From Hippopus hippopus (taxonomy: Eukaryota > Mollusca > Bivalvia > Cardiida > Cardiidae): a stretch of DNA of 64,000 bases. Position numbers and translations under genes: made by a program. The stretch spans positions 10,582,516 through 10,646,515 of the forward strand of contig OX328110.1 in NCBI GenBank assembly GCA_946811185.2, given 5' to 3'. Within the stretch, counting starts at the first letter, position 1, and each line of letters begins with the position of its first letter. The notes below the pieces were generated by a model. The model was not told the DNA's origin and ran no database searches. It saw only the letters and a list, made by a program, of their open reading frames with translations. Below, in pieces: positions 21,421 to 33,754 of the stretch.

Positions 21421-22246
21421 GATAAAAAGATTTTTTCTGTAAGAAATAGATATGAAAAAAAAAATTTTTTTTCGGATTTTTACTATCAGCTTGGAAGTTT
21501 GATTTAATTTTTTCAGCAGGATACGGATTAATCATTCCTCATCACAGTCTCCTGTCACGATTCATACACATCTGTGATAATAAACCGATAATTCGTTCTT
21601 TAATTGTCAATCTTTAAAAAGTAGCGTCCAAATATTAACAAGATAGCCGCATGCGGGTACCAACGCTCTGCTACGGTTGCTTGATTTTCAGTGAAAATTT
21701 TAAGTCGAAAAAGGGGCATAACCGCGTCAAAATACTTTGATGGTTACCTCCCCTTGCTCTATAGGCTCCTCTTTTGATAGATATCAACTTGTTCAAGTTT
21801 GAAGTAAATATCTTCAGTAATGATAGAGATATTATAAAACGTCACAGTTTTTGCACCACGACAACGACACAGACGACGACGACGAAAGGGCTATTACAAT
21901 ACTCCGTCGTTTTCTCCGAAAACAACCGAACTTAAAAAGGAAAACATGATCGGAACCCGGGCTATCAGAGTTGCTACTGTTTGCAGATGTAGTGAAACAC
22001 CCTTTCACAGAGGATGGCTGAAATGTAATATTCCTGTATGACATTTTAAACAGATATATATACTAAACGAAAAACACAGAGTAAACAGTGTATGCGATAA
22101 CTACTTCACGATAAACTTGTGGGAGAACAGCCGGAAAGGTTTGACAACTCGAACAAATACTAGTCATAGTATAAGGAATTTTGGTCATCTGACGAAAAAT
22201 GTTGAATCAAACAAATAACCTTTAGCTCGACTCAAGTGCCTTTTGC

Positions 22247-22310
22247 GGATAGTGTAGATCAAGATCAGACTGCACAGAACGTGCAGTCTGATCTTAGATC
22301 TACACTGTCC
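22247..22310. repeat. Palindrome family 1, copy 2
   Basis: Same palindrome and the same flanks (TTTGCGG before, ACTTTTACTATCAGCTTGAA after) as at 21357, so the mobile or amplified unit is longer than the hairpin. Confidence 0.8.
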
Positions 22311-22794
22311 GATAAGGAGATAACTTTTTTCACCAAAAATATCTTTGAAATAGCAACATTCAGACTTTTACTATCAGCTTGAATGTTTCATTTTGTTTCA
22401 TTTATTTAGCAGGAAAACGGTTGAACTCCCCTTTTTCTTGCATTTTAGCGTTTAAAGTGTTAACCTTGTGTTCGTTTTTCCGTTTAGTACTTCAGCTACA
22501 AAGAACGATCAATTTTAAACAATTTGTAATCGACATTGTTTGCATTAGAAAAGGTGGTAATTAACAATTAAACATCTTTTGTGAGAGGGAACCTAGACCA
22601 TTTTACTCTCAGAATTGTATCGACCAATCGAACCTGCAGACTGTGTGCAGGTAACGTTATATTGTCAAATATATATCGTTATCTCTTGTCGATAAAATTT
22701 TATGCTGGTCCAAATTGAAAGCATTTGCAGACAAAAAAAATGTGGTTGGCCAAATAACGAAATATGTTCATGATAGCGGGTAAAAAACATTGTG

Positions 22795-22856
22795 AAGAAA
22801 GGAGAAAATGCTTGTTGCCAGTATTTTCTTCTTTTCCCACTATGCTTTCAAAAGTT
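22795..22856. repeat. Palindrome family 3, copy
   Basis: TTGTGAAGAAAGGAGAAAATG and the inverse around a short centre. Further copies lie at 29748-29812, 30040-30104, 31228-31292, 32076-32130, 40543-40592 and 40853-40922. Confidence 0.6.
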
Positions 22857-23182
22857 CTCTTTCTTTGGGTCGTAAAAATTCGATAAAGAGTTAACCTTTT
22901 ACTTATTACAAAATTTTAGACTGGTTCATAGTGAAAACTTTCGCGGACAATTCAATTAAACGTGGCTGAAATACTTTGATCCTTTCCAAAGGGTAGAAAA
23001 CATTTTGATTAAATTGATTAAATTCTGGCTACCTTTTTACCTCTTGTGGTAAAAAAACACGGGATCATTTGGTGAAGTGTTAAGGCCACTAAAGAACTAA
23101 ATGACTGATTCGATTATTTGATCCAAATGATATTTTTTATTGTTCCAGTTATATCACGGAAACATCTGCCTAATTTGTCTTC

Positions 23183-23775
23183 ACGGGTAGGAAACTTCAT
23201 ATTCAAAGACAATGGCTCTGACGAGAAAATGTTGTGTTGGTCTTCCGTTCCTGAAGATGTCGGCTGAAAAACAACCAAAAAACAGGTTAGCTTGTCATTA
23301 TTTGTAATCACGTGTTCTTATGTCTTTGAAATTCCAAAAAAAGGAAAATGTCATGCAATGCTCTGGTCTTTCAACGTGTTTTCTACACTACGGAAAGTTG
23401 TAACAAGCGTACGATGTTGTCTGAATCATTTGTGGCGTGGGTTGACCTTAGCTAAAATAATACGTCACGGACCTAAATTCAGTCTATTACTGCCATACAA
23501 CTGGCAATTAAAAGAGAGTTTTGCTGTCCCAAAAGCGTTAATTAATGTCTTGAAATGTTACATTCACTGCTGGAAAGAATTGAAAAAAAATAGCACTAAA
23601 AAATGATAAAAATAAAGAAGGGCTCCGATTATGTGGACCGGCTCTGAATATGTAAGTCGGCACCGATCGATGAGGGCTTCCTTTCAGAAATTTAGTTTTC
23701 TGTAAAAATTTACTTAGGAAGTAGGCTTTGTTTTTCCGTTAATACCTTTTAGTCCAATATGTAGTACTTTTGTTG
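23183..23775 (+). repeat. Long inverted repeat, left arm
   Basis: About 590 bp whose reverse complement is found at 24797-25385 with high identity (for example TTCGACGG-free blocks such as ATGTCATGCAATGCTCTGGT and GAAAATGTTGTGTTGGTCTT). The two small open frames in the arms mirror each other and are probably by-products. The roughly 1-kb loop has no supported gene. Confidence 0.8.
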
Positions 23776-24796
23776 AATGGAATATGACCGAATTTATGAA
23801 AATACAAAGGACTGGTCTTGTCACGATTGAAAAATCCTGTCAAACCTTAGTCTATCTGACTTTTGAAAATACTTTTTGTGTAGCTTTTGATTCACAGAAT
23901 GTTCTATACATGTATATAGCGTTTGTCATGCTTTCGTCGTAAGTGAAGCTCACATGTATGAAAAAAAAATATTTGGCATCTTCGGAAGACTATCTGGTCT
24001 TGAAACAGTCATTAAAAAGCTAAGTGGAAAATGTACCAACCGTAGCAGAGATACTGAATAGAAAAAAAAAAAAACTTTTACAAAGCGTGAGAAATACAAT
24101 TGAGCTATTCGCATTACGCGCCTAGGGTATATTTGTAAACACTCTTAACTCTTTTCAACACCTAACACGACACAACAGTATGTCAGATGGGTGGGGTATA
24201 TACAAGTCTCTAACAAAAAAAAAAATCAAATTCACAAGCACATGAAGACCAAAAAATTTTCATAGATCCCTGAGTTTGATTGTGCTCACTCAGATCTTTC
24301 AATGCTCAATCAGCCAAACGCATATTAGATCAGAATATGTTATATATGAGTTATATTCTAAGCCGATGATAAACAAACATCCATCCAAGCGATCACGTTT
24401 TATGCAGTCTAATCTTGATCTACACTGGCTGCAGAACCAACAAAGTTGTGACAGGCGCTTAAAGGGTTCATAATGAATAGGTTCGAGTTATTTATTTTTC
24501 TTTTTCCGTCCTAGATATTTGTATGAATGTCCTAGACATTGTCGTTTGCACTTGTTTCAGAAATCTCGCGCCGACCCTTCCCCATTTCTAATGTAGAAAT
24601 CATTCACTTTACGCCGTAATTAGATTAAGATTCTAGCTCCAATATCATGGTATATTGAGTGTGTATGCAAATTAACTGTTTCGAGTCATTATTTAGGAGA
24701 AAAAGGCAGTTTGAAGGGTCTTTAAACGGATTATGTAAACTTGGCACCTTCTTTGTCGTGGGTTTTCGTGTTTTCCCTTGCCGAGTATTCCAACAA

Positions 24797-25385
24797 TAGT
24801 ACAACATTCTGGACTGAAAGGTGTTAACGGGAAAAAAAAAAGCCTACTTCCTAAGTAAATTTTTACAGAAAACTAAATTTTTGAAAGGAAGCCCTCATCA
24901 ATGGGTCCCGACTTACATATTCAGTGCCGGTCCACATAATCGGAGCCCTTCTTTATTTTTATCATTTTTGTGCAATTTCTTTTCAATTCCTTACCAGCAG
25001 TGAATGTAACATTTCAAGACATTAATTAACGCTTTTGGGACAGCAAAACTCTCTTTTAATTACCAATTATATGGCAGTAATAGACTGAATTTAGGTCCGT
25101 GACGTATTATTTTAGCTAAGGTCAACCCACGCCACAAATGATTCAGACAACATCGTACGCTTGTTACAACTTTCCGTAGTGTAGAAAACATGTTGAAAGA
25201 CCAGAGCATTGCATGACATTTTCCTTTTTTTGGAATTTCAAAGATATAAGAACACATGATTACAAATAATGACAAGCTAACCTGTTTTTTGGTTGTTTTT
25301 CAGCCGACATCTTCAGAAAAGGAAGACCAACACAACATTTTCTCGTCAGAGCCATTGGCTCTGAATATGAAGTTTCCTACCCGTA
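24797..25385 (-). repeat. Long inverted repeat, right arm
   Basis: Reverse complement of 23183-23775. A SINE relic on the minus strand follows directly at 25385-25530 (AGCTAGGGCTCTGAAATGTC, then a tRNA-like head). Confidence 0.8.
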
Positions 25386-25654
25386 TCTTTGTACTAAGTT
25401 TTCCCAGTACAAAGCTAGGGCTCTGAAATGTCTTACTCAAGGATACTCCAACGAAAAACTCATCGACTCAAGCAAAGATAAAACCCGGGCCGTCAGTAAG
25501 AGACTCCTTCAATTTAACCACTGAACCAGTCAGTTATTGTACTGTCATAGCTGAACATTGTCTCGACACTGGCTTTCTTTGTGGAAAAGCAGCCAGTAGT
25601 TTCGAAATGGTGTCGTCCGAACTGGTGCTTGGAGTATTACAAGGGAAGAACGAA

Positions 25655-25845
25655 TGCGGTCCAAGAAGAGGAAGAAGAAGATAAAGAAGAAGAGGAAAAA
25701 CAAGAAAAAGACCAAGACCAAAAACAAGAAGAACAAGAAAAGGAAGAGATGATGATGATAAGGAGGAGGAGGAGGAAGAAGAAGAAGAAGAACAACAACA
25801 ACAACAACCACGACAACGACGACAACAACAACGGCAAAAAAAAAA
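25655..25845 (+). repeat. Purine-rich microsatellite
   Basis: Nearly pure A/G tract of GAA, GAG and AAC/GAC triplets (AGAAGAGGAAGAAGAAG, AACAACAACAACAACC). The low-complexity open frames in all phases here are artefacts. Confidence 0.85.
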
Positions 25846-26068
25846 GATATATCTTACCTGTTTTGAAAACTTGAAATGTGTCTCTGACATTGATATAATA
25901 TGTTTGTAAAGTTATTGTTAGGTCATCATCCACAATGTTTTCTGTTTCTTCACGTCTTGCTCCGTGTTCGATGATACCTGAATTAAGTAATTCAAGAATG
26001 TTAAAACCATATAAACAATTGGAGATTTAACCAACAAGCTGTTAAGCGTGATTCACTGACCTTTTGCA

Positions 26069-26131
26069 GACAGTGTGGATCAAGATCAGACTGCACAGAA
26101 TGTGCAGTCTGATCTTTGATCTTCACTGTCC
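26069..26131. repeat. Palindrome family 1, copy 3
   Basis: Same AGATCAGACTGCACAGAATG palindrome, with the same CTATCGGCTCAAGAATTTC-type right flank as the other copies. Confidence 0.8.
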
Positions 26132-26572
26132 GTCAGGACATTTTCCCATCAAAAAGTACCTTTGTGACAGCAAACTTTGGGTTTTTACTATCGGCTCAAG
26201 AATTTCATTTTACTTATTTAGCAGGATAACTATAAACCCATTACCAAACAACAAAATTTAGACTGTTCCAAAGATAGAACTGCCGCCGACGACAAGCTGA
26301 ACCTATTTCAAATTAATGGAATGTTCGTTGAAATGGGATAAAACATTCCAGGAAAGGAGAAAATGTAGCATTTTCACCTTTTGCCATAATGTTTCCAAAG
26401 GAATTTGTGGTCTTAAGAACTTGGAATTCTGTAAAGATTTAAATCCAAGAGTGCCATATCTTAGTTCTGCACAAAACATAACATTTTATTGTGAGAACTT
26501 ACAAGATAGGTTTTACTAAAGAAAAAATTCTGTTGGAATTTAATAATCCCCACCAATCTGAACCCATGTGGG

Positions 26573-26780
26573 GTCCTGCGTGGCTCAGTGGTAGGATGTG
26601 GGACTCATAACCCGGAGAGCCCCACCTGATCCGCTGGTTTTTTCGTGGGAGTTTCCTTGAGCAAGACACTTCAGAACCCAGAATAGTAGTGGTGAAACCC
26701 AGGAAATACATGAATATGTGAGCTGTCGCCTTGATATGACTGAAATAATGTTGAAAGCGATGTAAAACACCAATCAATCA
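26573..26780 (+). mobile_element. tRNA-derived SINE
   Basis: Head GTCCTGCGTGGCTCAGTGGT, body CTTGAGCAAGACACTTCAGA, tail GATATGACTGAAATAATG and ACACCAATCAATCAAG. The B-box region is degraded. Confidence 0.75.
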
Positions 26781-27796
26781 AGAACTGACAGATCAGTCAC
26801 AGCTTGATATCTTTATATCTTCTACTACTTCTGTGCAGTCTGATCTTGATCTACACTGTCCACAAAAGCCCACAAAGTCGCGCTTAGCAGCCTGTGTATT
26901 AAAATGTTTTTTTTAATGACCAGAACTCTTTGAGGACGAAGAAAAAAATGCTGATTGCTAGCATACTCGTAATCTTCTTTTTTTCCCGCAATGTTTTCTA
27001 AAGCCTTTCCCTTCATTTTTTTTTAAAAGAAGAGTACTTAGCAGTCCCTTATTACACCTTTTTTACGCCCTGACAGTTGACTATTTTGAAAAAAAAAATC
27101 ATAGGTAAAGGAGCTATTATGAGTACCAAATGACTGCTCCTTTCCTTACATTTTTTTTTCTTTTCAATTCATAATGGTGAAGAAGAATCTTTGTGCAATT
27201 TTCAATGATTTTGGGCAGGTCAAAAAATTGCCAGTACATTTATCAGGTAACTATATTCGATTTGAACTCACCAATTTTTACACTTGCTCCGAAACATGGC
27301 ATTGGTAAACCAAAAACGATTAACCCAAAACTAACTTGAAAATACAAGAAATCCATTTTGAAACAAATCGACTTGAAAAACACCAGCCACAAAATCCTCT
27401 TTAACTAGTTAACATAATTCTTTCTTCTAAAATCATAGTATTTGAAATCATCGGAGAGTTAATTTAAAAAAATAGATGCATTAAAAAAGTCCAATTCGAA
27501 CATGCAAGAAATTGATCATTAAACGAAACAAATTCAAAGTTAAAAATGGCACAGAAAAACATCCAACGATTATTTTTGTCTGTTTTCCATAGATTTCCAT
27601 TTTCTTTTTCAAATTCCTCACTGTCACTAATGCGGCTTATAACTTCGGAAATGCCAGTTACAAATCGCTGCTCTCGGTGTCGTAAAATCAATTATTTATG
27701 CTACCCGTATCTGTGAGTTTGCTCCGTTCGTATTTTAAATAATCATAAACTTTTTAAGTCAGTTGTCACACTAGACCTATATCGAACCATTACCCG
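26781..27796. other. Intergenic, no supported gene
   Basis: AT-rich sequence with a half copy of palindrome family 1 at 26831-26862. No domain-bearing frame is seen. Confidence 0.5.
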
Positions 27797-29065
27797 CCAG
27801 GTTCGATAGCTCAGAGGTAGGGCGAGCTTTCGTGGATCTGTGGTTAGGCGAGTCCTTGTACCTCAGTCGTATTGTGAGACCTGATGGCTCGGTGGGTGAG
27901 TGAGCTGCTATAGCTTCGTAGTAAGATGAGTTCTGGAGGCTCAAAAGCAAGGCGAGCTCCGGTGGCTCGTTTGTGGGACGAGAACCTGTTGCTCATTGGT
28001 CAGGCACGCCCTCGTGGCTAATGGTTAGGCAAGGCCCCGTGGCTAATGGTTTGTCATGTCCCCGTGGCAAATGATTAGGCAAGCCCCCGTGGCTAATGGT
28101 TAGGCAAGCCCCCATTGCTCAGTGGTAAGGCGATTTCCTGTAGCTGAGAGGTAATGCGAGTTCCTGAAGCTCAGTGGTCAGGCGAACTCATATAGCCATT
28201 TGAAAAGGCGCATTGCAGTATCTCTGTTGGTAAGCAAGCCCCGGTAGCTCTGTGGTAAGGCAAGCAACAGTTACTCTCCGGTAAGCTAGCTACAGTATCT
28301 CCTTGATAAGATGAGCCCCTGTAGCTTCGTGGTAAGACGAGTTCCCATATCTCGGTAAGTATAGGCAAACCCGGGTAGCTCCGTGATAAGGCGAATTTCA
28401 GTAGCTAGGTGAGTAGGCAAGCATGGGTAGCTCCGTGGTATCTCCTGGACAAGGCGAGCTCCTGTAGCTCCGTGGTATGGCGAGTTCCCGTGTCTCAGTG
28501 AGTAGGCAAGCCTCGGCAGCTCCGTGATGAGGCAAGCTCCAGTAGCTCAGTGGGTAGATAAGTTTTTCAGTGGAAGGGAGAGAACCTTCGACTGCCCAGT
28601 CGCATGACAAGACCCAATAGTTCAGTGGGTGTGCATGCCCGGTAGGCACGCTGCGAGGCTATCCCCGGTTGTTTTGCTGTAACGTGAGCTCCCGTAGCTT
28701 GATGGAAAGGAAAGCCCCTTAGCTCTGGATTACAGCGAACTCCAGTATCTCAGTGGTTCATCTTCGGTTAAGCGAGCACCTGTAGTTCACTGGTAGGACG
28801 AACTCCTGTAGCTCAGTGGTAAAGCGAGATCTGGTTGCTCTTCAAAGAGGCGAACTCCTGTAGATGAAGGGCATGGCAAATTCCCTTAGCCCATTGGTAA
28901 GGCGAGCCCCGATAGGTCAGTGGCTGGGCAAGCCCCGGTAGCTCCGTAGTCAGCGAGTGCGAGCTCCTTTTGTTCTGCTCTGTAATTTATTAGTGAGATG
29001 AGTTCCGGTAGCTCAGTGGGTAACCGAGCCAAGAAGCGGTGGTAAAGCGAGTCCTAAAGCTAAAT
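27797..29065 (+). repeat. tRNA A-box-like minisatellite, ~26-bp unit
   Basis: Roughly 45-50 degenerate copies of a unit like GTAGCTCAGTGGTAAGGCGA plus GCTCC. The core TAGCTCAGTGG matches the tRNA A box (D-arm) consensus. No B box or complete tRNA recurs with the unit. Confidence 0.75.
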
Positions 29066-29429
29066 GGTCGGGCAAACTCTTGTATCGATTCTTCTCAACT
29101 CATGAAGTATTTATCACTTTTCATCCACTCTCTCCCGCCTTTTTTTTTTTTAATTTACGGCAAAACAGATGATAATTATATTCCTTGAACACTTACAGAC
29201 ATGACTTAACGCCCATTTTTCAGCAGACCGCATTCGAAAGAAAAAAACGTAATAAAAATAGATATTGTTCATAATGAGTAGTGTATCTTTTTGCCACAGT
29301 ATTTTATCCATACATGTTAATCATCCGTACGTTTTGCTAGTGTTTTTTTTTTCCAGACGTCTAACTTGTTCTAAGAGGATACCGAAGTCTTGCAAGTCTT
29401 GTTTTTACTCCATTTTGATGGCGAAAGTC

Positions 29430-29665
29430 CTACGTTGTACAGTGGTAGGTGGTAGATTGGAGTCTTATGTCAGTGTTTCGGGGTCTGCTCCTCACTCGAA
29501 GAGTTTATTCATTTACCTATTCTTTTTTTTTTTTGTGGGCATGTCCATGGCAAGACATCGGCTATCGGCCTTCGGCTATTTTTGGCGAAAACAAGAATAT
29601 ATAAGCTAATGTCGTGATATGACTGAAACAAAGCCGAAAGCGGAGTAAAACAACATTTAATAGCA
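29430..29665 (+). mobile_element. Degenerate SINE relic
   Basis: Recognisable by CAGTGGTAGGTGG at the head, GTGGGCATGTCCATGGCAAG in the body and GATATGACTGAAACAAAG with AGTAAAACAACATTTAATAG at the tail. Confidence 0.5.
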
Positions 29666-30309
29666 ATGCATATCGTGGTTTGTTCGACCGTTTAATGCAC
29701 AATACCGACTTTTAACGTCGCTTGGAAAGAGGCCTTTTTAAAACATTGTTTGAAAAGGAGAAAATGCTGGTAACCAGCATTTTCTCCTTTCGCCACAATG
29801 TTTTCTACCCTATCAAAGAAATATTCCACCACTAAAGTTACACTGACATTAACGTCTGCAAATGCTTTTAATATGGACAAGGCTAATTTTTTTTTTCGAC
29901 TGGTAAAGAGTTAAACTGGTGCAATATAACAACAGTCTGATATCAGTGAAATAGGAATCGTTCTGAATCAAATCATCTGTTTACCCTCGACCAAACAATC
30001 CAGAATTTTAATGACCACGAGGAAGAACGCATTTATAAACATTGTGAGAAAAGGAAAATACTGAGAACTAGTATATTCTCTTCTTCTCACAAAGTTTTCT
30101 ACCATTTCACAGAAAATGTTCATATTTTGAGTAACACTAAATTTTTCGTCTGCAAATGCTTTTAATTTGGACGATGCGAAAATTTTGTCGCCTTATAAAG
30201 AATTAATTCTTTGAGGTCTGAATCAATTAAATGTACTTATTTAATGTAAAAAAAAAAAAAATTGCAATGTAAAGAATTTTTGCCGGAATATGTCACAAAA
30301 TAGAGGAGA

Positions 30310-30367
30310 GTGTAGATGCAAGATCAGACTGTTCAAAATGTGCAGTGTGATCTTAGATTTACCATGT
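30310..30367. repeat. Palindrome family 1, decayed copy
   Basis: AGTGTAGATGCAAGATCAGA ... GTGATCTTAGATTTACCATG, with several mismatches between arms. Confidence 0.55.
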
Positions 30368-30429
30368 TTGGCACAGTAATTAATATAATAAGTTGCGTTC
30401 ATAGCTAAGAGTTATGATTAATTAAGCTA

Positions 30430-30720
30430 TCGACAATTATCGATTTGAGCCATGCTCTTTGAAAAGAGGACTTAAATCTTCTACAAAAAGTATCGACCAG
30501 GCCAGCCTGTGCAGTTTGTGCAAGCTAATCCTGGTCGAAACTTCTGCTTTTGGTCAATGTTCTGCATGTCCAAGGGCCATTAAACCTCATGATTCAGTCG
30601 GTTGTTATGCAAAATGGATTTAATGGATCCATAGTTCTATGATGACTTACTTGGTACAATGCATCACTGAGATACATTAAACCCTCTTTTCCCAGTGCTT
30701 GGCTCTTTTATTTGTCCATA
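30430..30720. repeat. Palindrome family 2b copy
   Basis: AGTATCGACCAGGCCAGCCT and its inverse around TGTGCAGTTTGTGC, inside flanks that recur at 35075-35310, 36640-36900, 36900-37170 and 42060-42330 (CCATGCTCTTTGAAAAG.. and CCTCTTTTCCCAGTGCTTGG). Confidence 0.65.
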
Positions 30721-30874
30721 TAATGTATTCTGTGTATTTTGAGATGCTATCTGAGCTCTCCCAGTTTAACCCTTAACCTGCTAAATAACCGAAATGAAAT
30801 TTTTCAGGCGATAGAAAAAAACCTAATTTTGGCTATTCAATAGGTATGTTTTGGGCGGATAACACATCTTTATC

Positions 30875-30938
30875 GGACAGTGTAGATCAAAGATCAGACT
30901 GCACGTTCTGTGCAGTCTGATCTTGATCTACACTGTCC
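30875..30938. repeat. Palindrome family 1, copy 5
   Basis: GGACAGTGTAGATCAAAGATC and its inverse. It lies in the opposite orientation to copies 1-3 relative to the flanking CTGCTAAAT-type sequence. Confidence 0.75.
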
Positions 30939-31489
30939 GAAAAAGGTCAGCGAGTCGCGCTTTGCAGCCTATGAGTTAAGGGCATAATTATTCTATTGGA
31001 ATACAGTTACGTAAATTGAAACCTGTATTGTAAATAACTCTTACACAAGCCACGTACCTTGTGCCTTGTAGTAACACGTAGGGCCCACATGGTGTGGGTT
31101 AAAATTCCTACTCGGTCACAAAACTTTCCCAGGATTAAAATTTTACACGTGTCCGTGTTGAAAAGATTAGCAGACGACAGATTAGATATTACCAAAATGA
31201 AGGGACTCGTATTTGAAAGGGTAGAAAGTACTGTGGGAAAAGGAGAAAATGCTGCTTACCATGATTTTATCCTTTTCCAACAATGTTTTCAAGAGCCTTC
31301 TTCCCCTGGGTTGGTAAAAAACGAGATTGTTTTGGTAAAGAGTGACAATTATTTGCCTCTTCTTTAGTACTTGAAACTATTTTCTGAGCTATATCGCCGA
31401 GGCCAGTGCTCCCATCATTGCTTTCGTGTAGTTTCTTTTATTAGCCTATACTAGTACGAGTATACTAGTACTATATTCTTTTCAAACAA

Positions 31490-31830
31490 CTGGTTTTCCC
31501 AAGTAAAAGAATGAATCCTTTCCCAAAGACCATTATCAATTTTCGGGATAATTTTATCTGAACTGCATGGGAATCGGACCAGCAACCCTTGGGTAACAAA
31601 TCGTGTAGGTTACTGGCCGAGCTACCAGGCCCGGGGCCCGGCAGAGGGCATCAAAGCAACATGAGTGAAATAAGTCCTTTTGCAAAGACAATCATCAATT
31701 CCAGGAATAAATTTGCCCGAACTGTGAGTCGGACCAGCCTTCATTGGGTTTCATGTCTTGTATGTTACTGGCTTAGGTACCTGGCACAGCATAATAAACT
31801 CAGCAGTTCCTGTAGAAACTAGCCCTGTTG
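31490..31830 (-). mobile_element. Two tandem tRNA-headed SINE relics (minus)
   Basis: Two adjacent blocks share AATCGGACCAGC/AGTCGGACCAGC and TACTGGC..TACCTGGC, which on the minus strand give a tRNA-like GCCTGGTAGCTCGGCCAGTA A box and a GGTCCGATTCCC B box. The bodies are degraded. Confidence 0.5.
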
Positions 31831-32194
31831 ATAATTGGGTGCTATATGACTCCCTTCCATGCAACAATACAAACATCGTCACAAATCGATCTCGGACATA
31901 TGTTGTCTTATGTAAACATCAAATAGAATGATTTTTATTGTTTCATAATGTGTTTTAGAACTTATGAATGAATACATAATTGTACAGAAAATATCTTACA
32001 GACATTTGAACCTTAAATAAAGGTAGGGCACTAAAACTGCTTAAAATGATGGTATTTGAAGAGCGGAAAATATTGCGATAAAAAGGAGAAATTGCTGGTC
32101 ACCAGCATTTTCTCCTTTTCCCACAGTGTTTCAAAAATTCTCTCAGTGTCTTTAAAAAACGGGACTGTTTAGAGTGGATTAATTGATTACGCCG

Positions 32195-32900
32195 TGGTCA
32201 CACCTTACGTAGTTGACCATAGTGGGAAATGACCATAGTTGGCCGAAGTTGGACGTATAAAACGTAGTTGAACGTAGTTACACGTAGATAACCGTAGTTC
32301 ATCGTATTAATGAACGTAGTTTGAACTTATGATTTGCCCGTAGTAAGTACATAATTTTTGAACATGTTAAAAAATTGGTTACGGTTAACTACGATGTTGT
32401 GACCCTACTGTGACCGTAGTTTGAACGTTGTTGACCTTATTTAACCGTAATTAACCCTACTTAACCGTAATGTTACTGTAGTCGACCGTAGTTTTGGATA
32501 AACATCTTTACTTCCAGGGCGGCATGGCCGAATAAGCGATCAGCAATTTCTGGCTCGTCAACTTCCATATGCACAATGACTGTAGCTTTCCCGTACTGAG
32601 CAGGCGCAGTCACAACGTTTTGAAGTAGCTGAACGCAGTTGACACCAATTTACCGTAGTTGCACGTACTTAGGACGTAGTTTATACGTAGTGTAACGTAG
32701 TTACTCGTAATTAGACATAGTGATACCCTAGTTAACCCTAGTCACTTTGTTAGCTGTTGAATGAAGTTGACCGCACTTACACGTAGTTCAACCTACTTAG
32801 ACTTTCTATATTTCCCCTGTTTGCTAATTTTGATTCTACTCCGAACGTACTTCAACTAAGTTGACCGTAGTAACACTATGGCAGACTACGTTTGAAATGA
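32195..32900 (+). repeat. Degenerate ~10-11-bp CGTAGTTNA repeat
   Basis: Dozens of irregularly spaced copies of ACGTAGTTGA / CCGTAGTTNACC words fill about 700 bp, with a non-repeat insert around 32505-32620. No gene is seen. Confidence 0.7.
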
Positions 32901-33038
32901 ACTATGGACAGCTACGTACATAACCGTAAAAATGACAATGGCTTTAATGATGGTAAGTACGTTGTACACACAGGTTAAAGTAAATTTTCTTGAACATCTA
33001 AAGTTGACCAAGAAGTTACAAAGATACCTTCGTGGCCC

Positions 33039-33040
33039 CT

Positions 33041-33076
<36 letters not shown>

Positions 33077-33274
33077 AGTTGTATAGATTGTATAGTGTTG
33101 AACACCGTTTTCAACTTTATTTCAGTTATGTCACGGTGGCCAGTGTACCTATCCATGCTTTCCTATGGTCTCTTTTATCAGTACTACGCATGATATTCTT
33201 TCCAAGCCACTGGCTGCTTTTCCACATAACCTGTTCGCAAGTCCTGTACGCTACCGACTGAGCTACCAGGGCTC

Positions 33275-33329
<55 letters not shown>

Positions 33330-33335
33330 AGAAGA
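33039..33335. repeat. (AG)n microsatellites flanking a minus-strand SINE relic
   Basis: AG repeats lie at 33039-33075 and 33279-33325, the latter running into GAA triplets. Between them, TTTCAGTTATGTCACGGTGG and CTACCGACTGAGCTACCAGG mark a reverse-strand tRNA-headed SINE. Confidence 0.75.
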
Positions 33336-33754
33336 AGAAGAATTAAGGAGGAAATTACAGTCTGCGTTCTGATTAATTTTCCCTTACCCTTTTCTTTCTA
33401 AGACAAGCATTTCAGCCTGCCTTTGTATCGAGATATCTTTAGGCTTTGTACTTGTCTAAAAGAATAGTTTGAAAAAAAGAAAACGGTATAACTTAGGTCG
33501 AATCATAACATCAATCCATTCTTCAATGTGTCTGTTGGTTATCTGTCTGTTCTTTGGCAAAACAATACATTCAGACGGAACAATTTTCAAAGCGTACTTT
33601 TTGTTTGTTAATTACCTTTTTTGTCTGATTTAAGGCCTCGTTCACCTCTACGTATTTTGCTATATACACCAGATATACACACATAGAGAGAAGTACATTA
33701 ATGTAACATGCGCTGGCAAAAGGGGGTTTAATGCATCTCCGTGATACATTATAT

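Noticed and set aside
23292..23606. 104-codon frame and its mirror at 25060-25275
   Set aside because: It lies in the long inverted repeat, has no recognisable domain, and mirror arms would give the same frame by default.
25534..25933. Low-complexity frames of poly-S, poly-E/K or poly-L in the purine tract
   Set aside because: All come from the triplet microsatellite and appear on both strands and in several phases.
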